From assembly GCA_025331565.1 (NCBI GenBank), contig JAFREQ010000067.1, positions 1,574,810-1,638,809 of the forward strand: DNA of 64,000 bases, in the 5' to 3' direction. The translations under genes and the position numbers were made by a program. Origin of the DNA: Holacanthus passer. Taxonomy: Eukaryota > Chordata > Actinopteri > Pomacanthidae. Under the pieces are notes generated by a model. That model was not told the DNA's origin, ran no database searches, and was given only the letters and a program-made list of their open reading frames with translations. Of the stretch, positions 1 through 13,019 are shown in pieces (the first letter of the stretch is position 1; each line of letters opens with the position of its first letter).

Positions 1-1365
1 GGGAAATGAGCACGAGCAGAGATATATTTAAAAAAAAAAAAAAAAAAAGAAATTCTACCGGCTCTATCCCTGAGCTTCACTGACAAAAATGTCTTTAGGT
101 GGTGAGGATTATGGATTAATCTATAATAACTAGTGAAGGAAAAGAGAAAGGGAGGAAAAAAAAAAAAAACAGTCTCCGGAGCCTCGAGTCGACCAAACCA
201 CCACGAGAAATTCTGCCTCATCATCTAATGTTCCCACTAATATCCCCAAATGATATCGTTTAGACCTGTATCAGCGCCGGAGAATTAATCATCATTTCTC
301 TGACACTGGCCGTCCCCAGAGTTCATTAAATAAACTACATCTCCCCCCTCTCACTTCTACAACTTTTTCTTTTCGGTCCCTTCGCCGGGCCCCGCCCCTC
401 CGTTCCTTGATAATCTGTTTATCCGTAAGTGTCACATTACATTTGCAAAGCAGCTGGGGGGACCACTGCCATCTTGTATGGAGGGGCTTGAGTGTGATTA
501 CCCGGCCTCATATTTGGCGCGCACTCAGACTTGTCAAATCCTTTGATCTGAACTGTCTTCATAATCACTTCAAAAAGTCTTCCTGAGAGCGTGAGGGCTT
601 TACAAATGGGCTTCCCACTATCACAGGGCCACACTCTTATTCTCTGAGTGTGTGTGTGTGTGTGTGTGTGTGAGTGTGTGTCTGTTTTAGGTTCTACTTT
701 TCTGCATGTGTGAATTTTCTCTTTCCCTATTTTCTTCTTGTCTTTCAGGATGTAAGAAAAATAGATAATTCTGAGCATTGAAGAAAATACATCTCGTGAA
801 GTTATCAGTTTGTTTAGATCTTTGCTTTGTTGCAAATACAACACAGTGAATATACATAAAGCATGAGCAGGACAGCTTCTATTAACTGATTCATTCATGC
901 ACGGATGTTAGTTTGCAAGAAAATATGTGTTATGATAGGAGAAAATATTGCGTTTCATCGATTTGTGCTGACAGGAAATGACGCAGTTCATGCGATGATG
1001 GACGTCAATCAAACTCCTGATTGGACTTAAAGAGAAAGTTAAATGTTTCCACAGTGATTTAATCTTGTTTTGGCTTTAGTTGATCGCATCTTATATATAA
1101 CCATCTCCATCTGATCTGAGTGTAAAATTTGTGCTCAATTCTTTATTCTGCTCAAAAACAATGACACACAGGCTCATTTCTACCGACAACCCAACATGCC
1201 ACCTTTTAAAGATGTGAAAATTCACGATCATGTCTGCGATGGTGTAAAATGATGATTTAGAAGTGTCTTAAACCTCAGTGCGCCGCCTGAGAGTAGCTCC
1301 TCTGTTCTGTTGCATTGTGGGACATTAGTGTCCCTCACTGATGAAATTTTAGTTTTAATACTGAC
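1..1365. other. non-coding, AT-rich flank
   Basis: No recognisable gene. A-runs near 31-50 and 157-170, a (TG)n tract at 648-682, and moderately unique sequence at 200-430. I see nothing else to support. Confidence 0.5.
648..682. repeat. (TG)n microsatellite
   Basis: Near-perfect dinucleotide run with one GAG interruption. Confidence 0.9.
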
Positions 1366-1367
1366 TT

Positions 1368-1500
1368 TTTTCTTGTGGTTACTTTTGCAGTGTGAACAGA
1401 GGTGATTCAGTTAATTCAGCTGACAACTACTTTTTATTCCATTACATTTATCTGACAGCTGTTTTTACTCTACAGGTCAAATTATGAAATTGTAAATAAA
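1368..1500. repeat. dispersed 'TACTT' repeat, partial copy
   Basis: Contains ATTCCATTACATTTATCTGACAGCT-type wording (near 1434-1460) and GGTTACTTTTGCAG, matching the copies at 2925-3415 and 53300-53580. The family is one I recognise as common in fish genomes; its class is not assigned here. Confidence 0.5.
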
Positions 1501-2194
1501 GTAGTGTAGCTATGAAAACTCCACATTGACCAGCTACATTAAAAAGCTGCACACATGTTGAGATATCAATAATAATAAACCAATATGTTTTCAATATATA
1601 TAATAATTCGAAATGAATATGATACATGATGAATATGATAACGTTGTCAACATGCACAAGCAGCTGAATGGAACTCGGCCGTCTTTAACTTTATTTACTT
1701 GTGCTTTTTCCCATCATGCCGTGTCAAAATATCTTCTATGAAGTATTTTTACACTCTGTGATCAAGTGACATCTCTGTTCACCTTGTTGCACCTGTGTGG
1801 GCGGGACCAGTTACACCTATTTTATCCTTATTAACCAACATAGTCTGGTGATGTCACATGACCTTCAACCTGAGCAGAGGTCCAATCAGACTGATGTGGA
1901 AACACCTGTGTTCGGTGCAGGACCTTTAAAAGCAGCTTTCTAGAACCACAGTTTACAGTTTGTCCTCTCTCTCTCTCTTCCTCTCGTCTCCAACAGCTCA
2001 ATTCAAGTAAGATTTATTGGTCAGACTATTAAAATATGTTGCCAGAGCTGTAAAGACTCTGTTTAGCTGGATGCAAACATCATGTACAGTTTGCAGGACA
2101 CGACAAAGGCCTCTGCCTGCCCTCTCTCCGTCTCTGGGGGACATTTGTAGGTCTGGCCTTGTGGCTTGTGTGATGGATTTCATTCTTTCAATAG

Positions 2195-2195
<1 letters not shown>

Positions 2196-2244
<49 letters not shown>
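2196..2244. repeat. (TG)n microsatellite
   Basis: A perfect run of about 24 units, the longest in the window, and one of three dinucleotide arrays within 600 bases. Confidence 0.95.
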
Positions 2245-2249
<5 letters not shown>

Positions 2250-2616
2250 AGCATTGGGTCCTGAGGAACAGGCCTCAACCGAAACAGACAATAGTGGCCT
2301 TTCAGCATATTTTGAATCTCCTGCCCCTGTTGTCTCTCGCTCTCTCTCCATGTAGTGGATGGATGGATGGAGGTGGAAGGGTGGCAGGGAGGTGAGGGGG
2401 TGTAAAAGGAGTGCACCCCCCCCACCCCCACCCCTTTCGTTCTGCGCTTCAACAATAGCATTTGCATATTTTTATACTCCGTCTCTCTCTCCCTCTCTCT
2501 CTCAAAGAAAACAGCCTGAAGCGTGAATACTCCAGCAGCGGGCGTGCAGAGGAAAACGGAAGCTGGGGAGACGGCGTGTCCGCTTTTGCTGGGAGTGAGA
2601 GACCGAACAGGCACTC

Positions 2617-2620
<4 letters not shown>

Positions 2621-2657
<37 letters not shown>
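2621..2657. repeat. (AC)n microsatellite
   Basis: Perfect run of about 18 units. Confidence 0.95.
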
Positions 2658-2658
<1 letters not shown>

Positions 2659-2741
2659 GCTAAGGCCCTTACCTCCAGAGGTTGTGCATCAGGGGGAGGA
2701 TGGGGGACAAGGAGGGGTGTCATAGGAGGACCAAACTTTGG

Positions 2742-2742
<1 letters not shown>

Positions 2743-2784
<42 letters not shown>
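2743..2784. repeat. (TG)n microsatellite
   Basis: About 20 units. With the (AC)n 85 bases upstream it forms a potential inverted pair (AC then TG on the same strand). Confidence 0.95.
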
Positions 2785-2924
2785 CTGCCGGGGGACTGTG
2801 GCTCCTCCTGAAAGAGGAAGAGACAAAGAGAGAAGCAGCATCAGAATCAGACGGGTGCATTCCTAAAAACAAAATAGTCAAAGTCCATTAAAATATCACA
2901 GTAAGAATATTCAAAGGAAAGTAT

Positions 2925-3415
2925 AATGTTGAGGTACTTGTACTTGCACTTGAGTATTTCCATTTGATGCTGCTTTATATATCAACTCCACGAAATATGA
3001 GATGTAAATATTGTATTTTTTACTCCACTACACTTATTTGGCAGCTAAGTTACTTTTCAAACATTTTATAAACAAATGACATGATGAGCTCATAAAATAT
3101 GATGCATATAAACTAGTGAAATTAGTTCCACCTACTTGCTGCAGTGAAGCTTCAGTAAAGATGATCAATATGAAATCATATAACAGTTTGGGGCCATTTG
3201 TCTGCATGAAGTACTTTTGATGCTTTTGGTACTTTTTGAGTGTAATGGAGTAATTTTAAAATGTGGTATTGCTAGTTTTACTTCAGTGCAGATACTGAAT
3301 ACTTGTCATACCACTGGTTACTTTATACTTCTACTAAACTACATTTCAAAAGGAAATATCATCCGTTTTACTCTTTATCTGCCGACTATAGTTAGAAATA
3401 TATACCTTTATTAAA
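2925..3415. repeat. dispersed 'TACTT' repeat, longest copy
   Basis: Shares GTACTTGTACTTGCACTTGA, ACTCCACTACACTTATTTGG and GTTACTTTTCA phrases with 53300-53580. A second part (3205-3415) repeats GTACTTTT, TACTTCAGT and AATACTTGTC phrases and may be a second unit. Confidence 0.6.
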
Positions 3416-3419
3416 GTAA

Positions 3420-6400
3420 AATTTTGAACCCAAGATTTCCCAGACCATCACATTGCTCCTTTTACTTAAGTGAAAGGACAAAACTAGATAAAAGCTGCAA
3501 TGCCTTTGCCAACAGAGCTCGTCTTCCTCGTCACTCTTGAGACTTGAAATCATCATCTGTGCCATTTTCACGTGGTTTGCATGAGGTTCGGTTTGTCCCA
3601 AAACAGATGTGTGCAAATATTTGTTGACGTCCACCGCCTGCAGTTCGGCCTATATCAAGTTCATGAAAGCTTTTCCATTTGCCGGTCCAAACACTGTGCG
3701 TCTGGCAAGTCTTTCCTGGGAACATGATGTGTTTTCAGTTTGTTTGGAGAAAGCAGGAGAAGAAGAACGGGGGACTTAGCATAAGCAGCGATGGCCCTGC
3801 TAGCTGGGAATAAAATACAGCTAAGAAACTCAAATGTCAACAACAGAAAATGTATGTAAAAGGACAAAAACAGTGCCGCCCACACTGTTTGATTGGCAGG
3901 TGATTTCTGGAAAGTGCAGAAACGCAGCAGTGAGCCACGAGAGACGGTGACACGTTTAAAATGAATTGATTATCTCCAGTTTTCACCAAAGCTGCTTGTG
4001 AATTTTCCTGATTCGAGTCTTCAAACTTCCTGAAACTCATCAGAGACGAGAGCGAGAAATTTTGTGATTTTAAGAAAAAATAATAGCTAAATATGAGACT
4101 AGTTGACTATGAGGGTGTGAATAAAGAGAAAGTTGTGACTGGCTCTGATCCCAAATGGGCAAAAACAAAAGTCTGAACTTTGAATGACTGCTGCCAAACC
4201 TTGAGATCAGCTGTTTCCTCAGACATTCTCACATAAACAGACATTTAAACATCAGAATACGGATCACAGCTCTGACATCGACTCCTGCGGGTGCAGTTTT
4301 TTTTCTTGACTCAAAGACATACAGTGAGATTAGTGGGAGAACAGAGCGGCGTTACGTAACAGTGTCATTCAGAGTTTTAGCTGGAGAACACACAGGTTGG
4401 GCGAACGCGGAAAGAGAGTTCACATCATGAGTTAGTCGTCGTCGTTCGGAGGGTTCGCGCTCATCAGAAAGGTCTAACGAGAAGCGCCGCCGCGCCCACC
4501 GGGGAGGGCTGAATTTAAAACACCCTCGCTCGCACAGTCGCCAACCACAGGCGTAACCGCTGAGAATTGGCCATGCTTTGCTAAGCTTTCGTCTCACACC
4601 TACAATATGAAGGTTACAGTCTGAGAACAAGACTGTGCAGAGGAGAGAGCGGCTGCGTGTAATTTCATTTTACATGACACCCCGCATTATCTCAAGTTCA
4701 GTCATACAAAGGAGGCGTCCCCGTGGAAGACCTTGATTTGGAGGTTGTAGGAACATAATACGAGCTCTCGGTCTTTTTTCCCATGTTGACAATGAAGACA
4801 TCCACATGAGCAGCCATACTGTTTGAGGCAATGTATATTAATACCAGCATGTGCGAGGCCATATGCCGCTTTGAAAAGTAGCAAAAACGTGTTTTGTCCC
4901 AAAATTGACGACACGTGACGTGTTGAATGTGACACTACCTTACAGGCAGTGTGAAAAATATTCAAAGGGGGGGAAAAAAATGTGAAAACTATTTATATCA
5001 AGACTGAAAAACCTGTTCAAATCCTCAGGACAGATTTAATGTGATCCCGCCTGGCTGAAAACAAATCCTGGTGTTGTTTTTTATTTGGTTCTTTTTTTTT
5101 TATGAAGGAAACACTGGCCAACAAATGGGAGAAGCGCACACACACTTACACACTGCGCACATGTTCACACACAGTCAACATCACTTCCTGGAAGGACGGA
5201 CCGACGGTGCACGACCAAAAAGCCAAAAAGCTGAGAGGGATATTTGACTTGACAGTCCATGCTGAGGCAATTTTCCAACACGGCCGAACAACAAAGTTCT
5301 ATTGTGCTCGATTCAGTGCTGCATTGTTTAACTCTCCTCTATTTACTCATCATTTATACGAGCGAAAGATTCCCCTTCAAAGTAAAACAAAAAACCGAGT
5401 CCTGTCCTGTGACACACTCTGTTCCCTCGCCTGGTTTGCAGTCGGCTCTCGGGCCTGCTGGTGAGTAATGTGTGGTGGGTGTGAGCTCAGAGGGCTCGGC
5501 GGCCAGCGTGCAATCCCCTCAAAGCCGCTTTTGTGATGCAGCTGGCTTGAACGCTCACGCCAGGCCTGGACGAAGAAGGAGGGAGGAGATGTGTGTGTGT
5601 GGAAAAAGGAGGAGGAGGAGGGGGGCGCTAGCTGCAGCTCTGTGAAGCAGGGAAGAGAGAGTGTGGCCAATGAAACTACTAGAGAGGCTTTGCAGTCGTC
5701 ACACATCCAGAAATCACGTCTGGAGTCCGACTGTAAAGTTAAAAGGTCGTGAAGAAATGTCTGACTTATCAACTTCTGTTGGAAGGAATTGCAACAGCTT
5801 CGTTTTAAAAACGTAATGAAACTAATGAGAAGTTGAATTTTGCAGAGGTCCTGCAGAAAATATCTGGGCTGAGATCATGTATGTCACAAAAACATGAGCA
5901 GGATTGAGTCATCAACAAACACCTTATAGCTCGACAGCTGTTCAGGTTCAGTTAGCAAAGCAATGTTCATCTCTCTCATAAATTAATAATAAAAACTGTT
6001 ATTTGTGCAACAAACCAAATTACAAATTGCTCAACAGAGGAACAAACAAAAACACTAAAACACAGAGAGACAAGTTGACCCAAATAAAATCAAAGAGCTG
6101 AAAAGAGACTAAAAAAGTCGCCGTAATGCCGAATTGGAAGTTTATAAAATTTTGTTTTTAACAGATATTACAAAGTCCCTGGGGGAGCAAGGTGCTGTCA
6201 TTGAGGTGGCTCATTTCCACAGGAAGCTTTTGCAGAGTTTTCCTAAGTTCTCTTAAGTCTAAGAAAGAGGAGCTTCTATCACAGTTGCAGGATCTGAGGT
6301 TGAATGCAGGTGTGTACGGGCGCAGAAGCTCACAAATGTATGGTGGAGTTCTTAAGAAGTAAACCTTAAAGAAAGAAATGTGGCTGCAAAACTAAAGTGC

Positions 6401-7070
6401 GTCTCTTAAATATTCATGACTAAGTGAGCTACAATCAAAGTTAAAGTCTGAAAAGAGATTCTTATTAAGTATCACACGAATGATTTTACATTCAAAAGCC
6501 GCTTCATCAGGAGTCATCGCGTCACTGACGACACAAACGAACCAACAACAATCACATCAGATCAGTCAAATGCTGCTAAATCCTGATTGGTGCACAGAAG
6601 CATGTGACATCTTTTTCCAAACAAGCCACGCCCACTCCATTGAGCAAGTCAAATACATAAGTCTCTCTCGTTAAATAATCAAAACTGTTTAAAGATCAGC
6701 AGATAATTGTGTGTTCAGGTCGCGTCGAATTGCAAAAAAGTAAGAAGCTGATTGAGAAATATATTTTTCGGGGCCTTTAAGTCTGAACCAGGTTGATGCT
6801 TTAAAATATGTAAAACCTTAAAATCAACCAAATTTGAAGCTAACTGGATTTGAAACCAAACAGTGATGGTTATACAGCTCGAAAGGCGAATTCAAAATGA
6901 AAACTAAATCAAAAACTGACCCAAGGAAAATTGCATCCTAACGAAGGAGCTGAAGTTCAACATGTAGAATCATAACAGGCCGTTCGAAGAAGAACATGGC
7001 AGAAAGAGGCTGAACTGAATCACCTAAACGCCCTCTGTCGCAGTTGACATAGCTGCATGTTTGTAGCTTC

Positions 7071-7112
<42 letters not shown>

Positions 7113-8215
7113 CCCACAGAGGGGACGAGGGAGAGTCATTTGGAAGAAGATGTATGTAAACCCATTTCCAAACAAATGGGCCTGACTGCACGGCAACAGG
7201 GAGAGGTGCCATAAGCGTCCGGCGTGCATAATGCCCGCATGAATCAAGACTTTCCCAGCTGCCGAACGTGACCACACAAGCTCGCGTATGAATAGCACAC
7301 GTCACCCGCGGCCGCATATCATCAACAACAGTCGGCGACCCCGACGGCAAGGCCCCCCGTTCTGAAGTTGAGAGCCACTGATCATTGTTATAGACGCCTG
7401 GAAGCTGCAGCTAGCCGCGCTCAGCCAGTCAACCGTGTTTATTCTACTAGTGTGTGTGATGGAGACGTGGTACGCGCTTATAATACATGCAAAACCTACA
7501 TGGCCTAATACAGGGGTCTGAAAGTGTGGCCTGAGGACAAACAGGGGCCCCATGGAGGCTTTGACAGAACCAGACAAATGTGCTTGCATGTTTTCACTCC
7601 TTAACTACAAATTCATGTGTGCTCTAGATTTTTGCTGACTTTCTCTCATGCATGTTTGAGTTTTGGATTTCCAACTCTTGCAAGCAGCCATTGGTTTCCA
7701 TCCATTCCTATGCAATATGAAAATCAATTAGCAGACTCTTGAAACTTGCTTTAGTTTCTAATTTGTGAGTGAACACTAAGTCTGCATTCATTTCTTGTCT
7801 CCTCTGCTTTAACACTTTGACTTTGACAAAACATGAATGCAGAAGTTTTAAGAGTCTGCTAATATGTTAAGAAATCAATTAAATTCAATGACGCTTGTGA
7901 CAAAAACAATATATTTAAACATGTAAAACTGTGCAGCATATTTGTTTTAAAATGGCCAGCAAAATTAGAAGTACATGATTTGAAGCAATAATATAAAAAG
8001 TTGCACGTCATGTTGTACAGAAATGATTGGAAGTCAATGGATGACGAAAATAGTGCAATACATTCAAAAGCAACATGAGTTAAAGCATAACAAGTGTAAG
8101 TAATTTGTAGTGCAAAGGCAAAAACAATCAAAATGATCCTTAAGAGTTGATTAAAAATAAAGTTCACAGCCATAATAATCCCTCAAAAACATAATAATCT
8201 TTTGAGACTCTAACA
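3420..8215. other. non-coding region, few landmarks
   Basis: Short ORFs only, none recognisable. A CpG-richer patch is at about 4340-4600, a (TG)n tract at 7073-7109, and AT-rich sequence at 5800-7000 and 7600-8200. No splice-bounded coding segments were found. Confidence 0.5.
7073..7109. repeat. (TG)n microsatellite
   Basis: About 17 units, near-perfect. Confidence 0.95.
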
Positions 8216-8780
8216 ATAATGCAAATGGAAGCAGTTCGTCTACTTTTGCAAAATAACTAAGTTCTGATTTTGGAGTTGACGCCACTTTATGCTCACATCC
8301 TTTACTCTCCCCTCCATCCAACCTGCACTGGTCCCATTAGAGCTGTGGATTTTCTGCTCGTTTGCGAAGCATCATGCATCATCAGACGGTTTGCGGCGGC
8401 GAACAGTTTGCGCTGTCTGTCTGTGCGTATGCGTCACACCTGCCTCGCCACACATGTATATACTGTACAAACACATGCACACGCAGGCGGGATGAAAGTT
8501 GGCAGCTTTGTATACAGAAGTATGGATACTGTGTATACACTCACATACACTCGATGCTATAGGAGCCAAATGTGCAGCTTTCTGTGCAGGCACACACAGA
8601 GTCCATGCAGCGTACAGCATGCACGCAGGCTGACTTTACCCTGAGAGGCCTGGCTCCGAGTCAGGGCCCCGCCAGCAACTCCAGCTAGCCCTCGTACCCC
8701 CGAGCACACATGGCAGCAGCAGTATGTGTGCAGGCATGTTTCTACAAACATACCACTATGTTTGCATGCATTTCAGAGCC

Positions 8781-8808
8781 TGTGTATGTGTGTGTGTGTG
8801 TGTGTGTG
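8781..8808. repeat. (TG)n microsatellite
   Basis: Short run with one TATG interruption, next to the candidate enhancer at 8820. Confidence 0.9.
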
Positions 8809-8819
8809 GGGCAGGGTTT

Positions 8820-9210
8820 CCTCCAACGCGACACAACGAGCCCATCATTCATCCCAGATTGGGACCAAGTCAGCGCTACAATGCGGCGCCCATAAAGACT
8901 GAGGGACGACATTTCCTCCCCATTTCCCTCATGAATATCAAAGACGGAGGCAGCGCCAGCGCCACCACCACAACACATAAGGAAAAATTACAGCCCTATT
9001 ATTTTATTTGCATTACCTGTAATAGGCAGCATATTGGGTGGTGTATTTATTGCCTTATCAGCAGCGGCTTGGCTGTAAACATTTGCTGATTTATTAGCTG
9101 TGCAGGCTTTGCCCAAACATCACACGTAATTACTGAGCAAATAGCGCAAAGACGGTATCGGGCATTTTTGTTGTGTTTACTACTTTGTGGGGTTTGCGAT
9201 GGATTGACCA
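8820..9210. promoter_or_regulatory. candidate pou3f3 enhancer (unique, AT-rich)
   Basis: Repeat-free sequence with a perfect octamer ATTTGCAT at 9006-9013, several TAAT/ATTA homeodomain cores and a GTAAACA forkhead-like site. The texture resembles vertebrate conserved non-coding elements near developmental genes. Conservation not tested. Confidence 0.35.
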
Positions 9211-9696
9211 GGCTTAGCCGAGGGAGAGCGGGCAGGTCTGGCGTTGGAGGTTGGAGCAGGGGTGACTGATGACCCAGGGCCTGTGAAGATACTGGAATGA
9301 CGTGGATGGGAGGGGGCTTCGAGAATGTACAGGGTCCAGGATTTTGTGCTACGCCCCTGTTGATGCGTCTATTACAGACGGGGGATCTTAGAGGCTAGTT
9401 TTCCTGTTGCTGGCTCGGACCCAGACACGCCTAAAGCCTCGACAGGGAATCAGAGAACGGCTGTTATTTGTACAGCTCTATATCCAGAGTCACTCCTATC
9501 GGGGATGTGGTTAGTGTTGTTTTTTCTCTACCTGAGCACCCGCTTCCATCCAATTATGTTGTTTGTCTTCTCAAAGGCCTCAATACCTCTAGCTTTGCAC
9601 CCCCCCCCCTCCTCCCTCCTCTCCCTCCCTGCTCATCCACACACACTGTTCCACAAAGTTAGATAGAACTAGATCCATTAAGTTGGTGAAATGAGC

Positions 9697-9720
9697 AAAA
9701 AAAAAAAAAAAAAAAAAAAA
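9697..9720. repeat. poly(A) run of 24
   Basis: Uninterrupted A-run; could be a retroposon tail but no element body or target duplication was seen. Confidence 0.9.
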
Positions 9721-9769
9721 GAAGCGGGAGAGAGGGTTACCCTCGATTCGCCCGTTCTTCTGTTATCCA

Positions 9770-10120
9770 ATTTTACTGGGATTTGGAGTGATTTGCGCCT
9801 GGCTCCCCGAGGGAAATAAATACTTTGATTAATGTAATCCTGGGCAGGGAGGTGCCACAGACCCCCCCTCCTATCCTCGGGGAACGCCACTGTTTAACAA
9901 ACAAAAACAAAAAGCAGGGACTATGGAGAGACAAGCACAGTGGCTCCAAAACCAGGCGGCTGCTGCTGCAGCCACACTTCTATAGATTTCCTGCGGATTT
10001 AGTTTATTTATTAATTACTCTGCTTAATAACACAATATCACTGTTGATTAGCATGTGTAATACAGTCTAATAGAATAGAAATATTCCAGCGTGTCCGTCG
10101 ACTGATTTGCATACACAATA
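9770..10120. promoter_or_regulatory. candidate pou3f3 enhancer
   Basis: Unique sequence holding TTGATTAATGTAATCC, TTAATTACTC, TTGATTAGCATG and an octamer at 10105-10112. It is flanked by microsatellite-like tracts, suggesting islands of retained sequence. Inference only. Confidence 0.33.
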
Positions 10121-10476
10121 ATGCTGCAGTTTGTTTTGATGCTGCTGCTGGAGGTGGGGGTGTCTCGGCATGTGTGTCCGTGCTGATGTGTTTTACATCT
10201 GCATGTATGTATGTGTGTGAGTTGCAGGGAGGGAGGGAGGGATGTGAGGCAACCAGCACCCAATGAGGAATGGGTGGAGGGACGAGGGTGGGGGTGGGGT
10301 GAAGACTGACAGACAAAGCACCCAAACACACACACATACACACACACCTCTTCCCTCTCTCTCTCTTCTCTCTCTCCTCCGCCCCTCTGACTCAGAAAGC
10401 TGCACTTCATCTTATCTTTGCAGATCTGTCCCCCGTCACTCACCTCCTCACCAGCCGGCACTAGTGGCTTTCTCCA

Positions 10477-10479
<3 letters not shown>

Positions 10480-10510
<31 letters not shown>
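10480..10510. repeat. (TG)n microsatellite
   Basis: About 15 units, perfect. Confidence 0.95.
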
Positions 10511-10511
<1 letters not shown>

Positions 10512-10839
10512 ACCTGCATCCATGCACAAGCACAAAAAAAAACTAACCTCACTGCAACTTTTGACCTTTATTCTCAAATTAATTTACGCCTCATGTTTAT
10601 TTCCATACGTCAAAACAAAGCGACAAATTTCAATCTGTTGCTCTCTCTGCCCCCCCCACAATAAAAACTTAATTAATTCCATCTAATTGAAACACTTTTC
10701 CTCTGTTGAAATGTTCATTGTGTTTTAAAAAAAAATCCATTTTAATCATTTAATTCAAAACACACACCTAAAAAGAAATGAATAGGAATCACATGTAAAC
10801 ACCCTGTCCTCCAAACTGCATCTCTTTCTCACCCAAATT

Positions 10840-11230
10840 ATGACATCCCCATTGATCTCCGATCCAAAATCAATACCTAAACGTGCTGATGCATGCCTCC
10901 TGCAGAAAGGAGCACCACTGGAGAGTCCTGTGCTGACACCAAACATATAATCTTTACCTGCATGTTAGCCCATTTGCAAGCTGCAGGCCCCACAGCTCTT
11001 AACTCAGGGCAATTACTAACCCCATGTCGTGGAATAAGAGGTGTATATGACTCTATACTGGCCTTTATTAATAGAATATTAATAAAGAGCTTCTGTCTCG
11101 TTTGAATGGGTTAAGAAAAAAAAATCCCATTCATGTCTGAAATTGAAGGCATGTTTAATGCTTACACTGATATTCAGTGTAGCCCATTTAATTAACGGTA
11201 TAGTAGCTACATTATCATTAAGTGCTCCAA
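10840..11230. promoter_or_regulatory. candidate pou3f3 enhancer
   Basis: Unique sequence about 5.8 kb upstream of the CDS with a GGCAATTACTAACC core, a palindromic CTTTATTAATAGAATATTAATAAAG stretch (centre near 11075) and a TTTAATTAACGG site near 11190. No ORF and no simple repeat. Confidence 0.33.
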
Positions 11231-11939
11231 GTTGGATTCAGCTTTAAATCAACGTTTTGGCCCTGACACACTCAACGTATGTCGTGTCGGATTAGTGACT
11301 GGACCAAGGGGGAAGAAAATAAATTATGTAGCCCATAGGCAACTTAAGTAGGCCATAATTAAAAAGTGCAGCAATTGCATCAGTTTTAATCTGAATATTG
11401 GAAGCAGGGCTGCAGAGGCGGCTGCAGGCACCTGCGCAGGGTTTACCCACCTTCTGAGGCTGCACATAAATCTGTTTGTCAGGTGTCATAAATTCAGGGC
11501 TGCTGCAGGAAAGTGGAGTCAAAGTGATGAGACTGTGAGGATGCTTTATGAGGGAGAAAGAATAGATTAAGGTTGTGGGTGAATTGTTCAAATTTGTTTT
11601 AGGATTATATTCATTTTTTTAACATTTAATTAAATCATCTTTTTGAAAAAAAAAAAAAAGAGGGGGGCACTCCCTCATGACTTCACCTGATTTTTTTTTA
11701 TATAATTCAAGCTTGTGATATATATATATATATTTTGATTGATGCAAGTTAGACAATCAGCTCCTGCAGGAATAAATAAACGGCCTCCTGCTTCCCAATA
11801 AGCGTCATTGTACAGGCTGACAGAATGGGTGCATAATGCAGAGTAATGGCACACAGAGCTGCTTTGATGCTTTGTTGCTGCTGCTGAGGATGAAGATGAG
11901 GAAGAATAAGGCGCCGGTCAAGCAATGCAGAGAGATTGC

Positions 11940-12560
11940 AATGCACTAATTCCAGGGATGATTCATGAGTCCTGCCCAGCCCCTCATTTGCTAATAATTC
12001 TTAAAGTCGCCGGTTAGTCATACGTTTCCACAAAGACCTGCTGGCTCAGACTTATGGCTTCTAGGCTACTGCAGATGGCGACTGGCTTAAAACAGCGTGC
12101 AAGGGCCCATCTCATCACAGACTATTTGCATACCAACTAGGGCTGTCATTGATAGGCCTGTGCTGATCGATACAAGCAGCTTTTCTTCATGATGCTGATG
12201 CAGTGGGATATGTGCAAAATAATAATTTATGTGCAAGCTCGAGCCTGCAAAAAAAAAAATGGGTGGGATATCTTTAAAAAGTGGATAATTAAATTAAGGT
12301 GGTTTAATTGCCTCTGGGATTGAGGGATGAACCAGAATATAGTCTGAGATTTATTTGACGTGTTTTTGCAAGAGCAGGAATTAGTGTATCATGTGTGAAA
12401 CAGCCTCAGTGTGTGACTTTGTTGTTTTCCCCCACAGTGACCCTCTGAAATCTGTCCCCGTCCAGTCATTTCCTTCCTCGGGCTCAGTGATATCTTAATT
12501 GCCAATCGTGTCATCCAACCATCAATTTATCATGTCTGGAAAACGGTGGCCATAAAATTG
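11940..12560. promoter_or_regulatory. candidate pou3f3 enhancer
   Basis: Unique sequence with GCTAATAATTC, an octamer at 12124-12131, GGTTTAATTGCC and CTTAATTGCCAATC motifs. The even base composition and homeodomain cores are enhancer-like. Part near 12130-12180 could instead be repeat-derived. Confidence 0.3.
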
Positions 12561-12970
12561 CAAGAACGCGCCTTTATTACTCTGCAAAAAATATATATAT
12601 ATGTGTGTGTGCATCCACGTGAGTGCAGCCAATCAGCTCTCCAGATCAGCACGCGTCAGATAAATAAATAACTAATAAATAATTAATATAAAAGCATGAA
12701 AATTATTCAGAAATGTGACATAAGATGAGCAGCTTTTTTTGCACTGTAAGATGTACATATATGCATCACGGGTGAGCGCGACACCTGGCGGCAGTTATGA
12801 CTTTTATCATTCATAATCGAGCCAACAATGACTCCCAAAAATCTGCTGCACCTCCACCCCTGAGTGGAGCAACAGCTTCCCGCAGCAGGTTGCACACGCT
12901 GGGTTTCAACGCTGCACAGAAATTTCTTGCAAGTTCACAATGTTTGCAGAAATATGATTATTAGCATATG

Positions 12971-13008
12971 CAAAGCTGTGCGTAAAGCTGTGCGTAAAGC
13001 TGTGCGCA
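12971..13008. repeat. 12-bp tandem repeat, 3 copies
   Basis: AAAGCTGTGCGT is repeated three times in a row, the last copy ending GTGCGC. Confidence 0.9.
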
Positions 13009-13019
13009 ATGGCACTCTC

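Noticed and set aside
1998..2355. ORFs on both strands with Cys-Val or Thr-His runs
   Set aside because: They are translations of the (TG)n array.
9697..9720. A-run as the tail of a retroposed gene
   Set aside because: No gene-like sequence precedes it in either orientation and no flanking duplication was seen.
10048..10533. Minus-strand ORF of 161 codons with Thr-His repeats
   Set aside because: Driven by CA/TG microsatellites; no domain.
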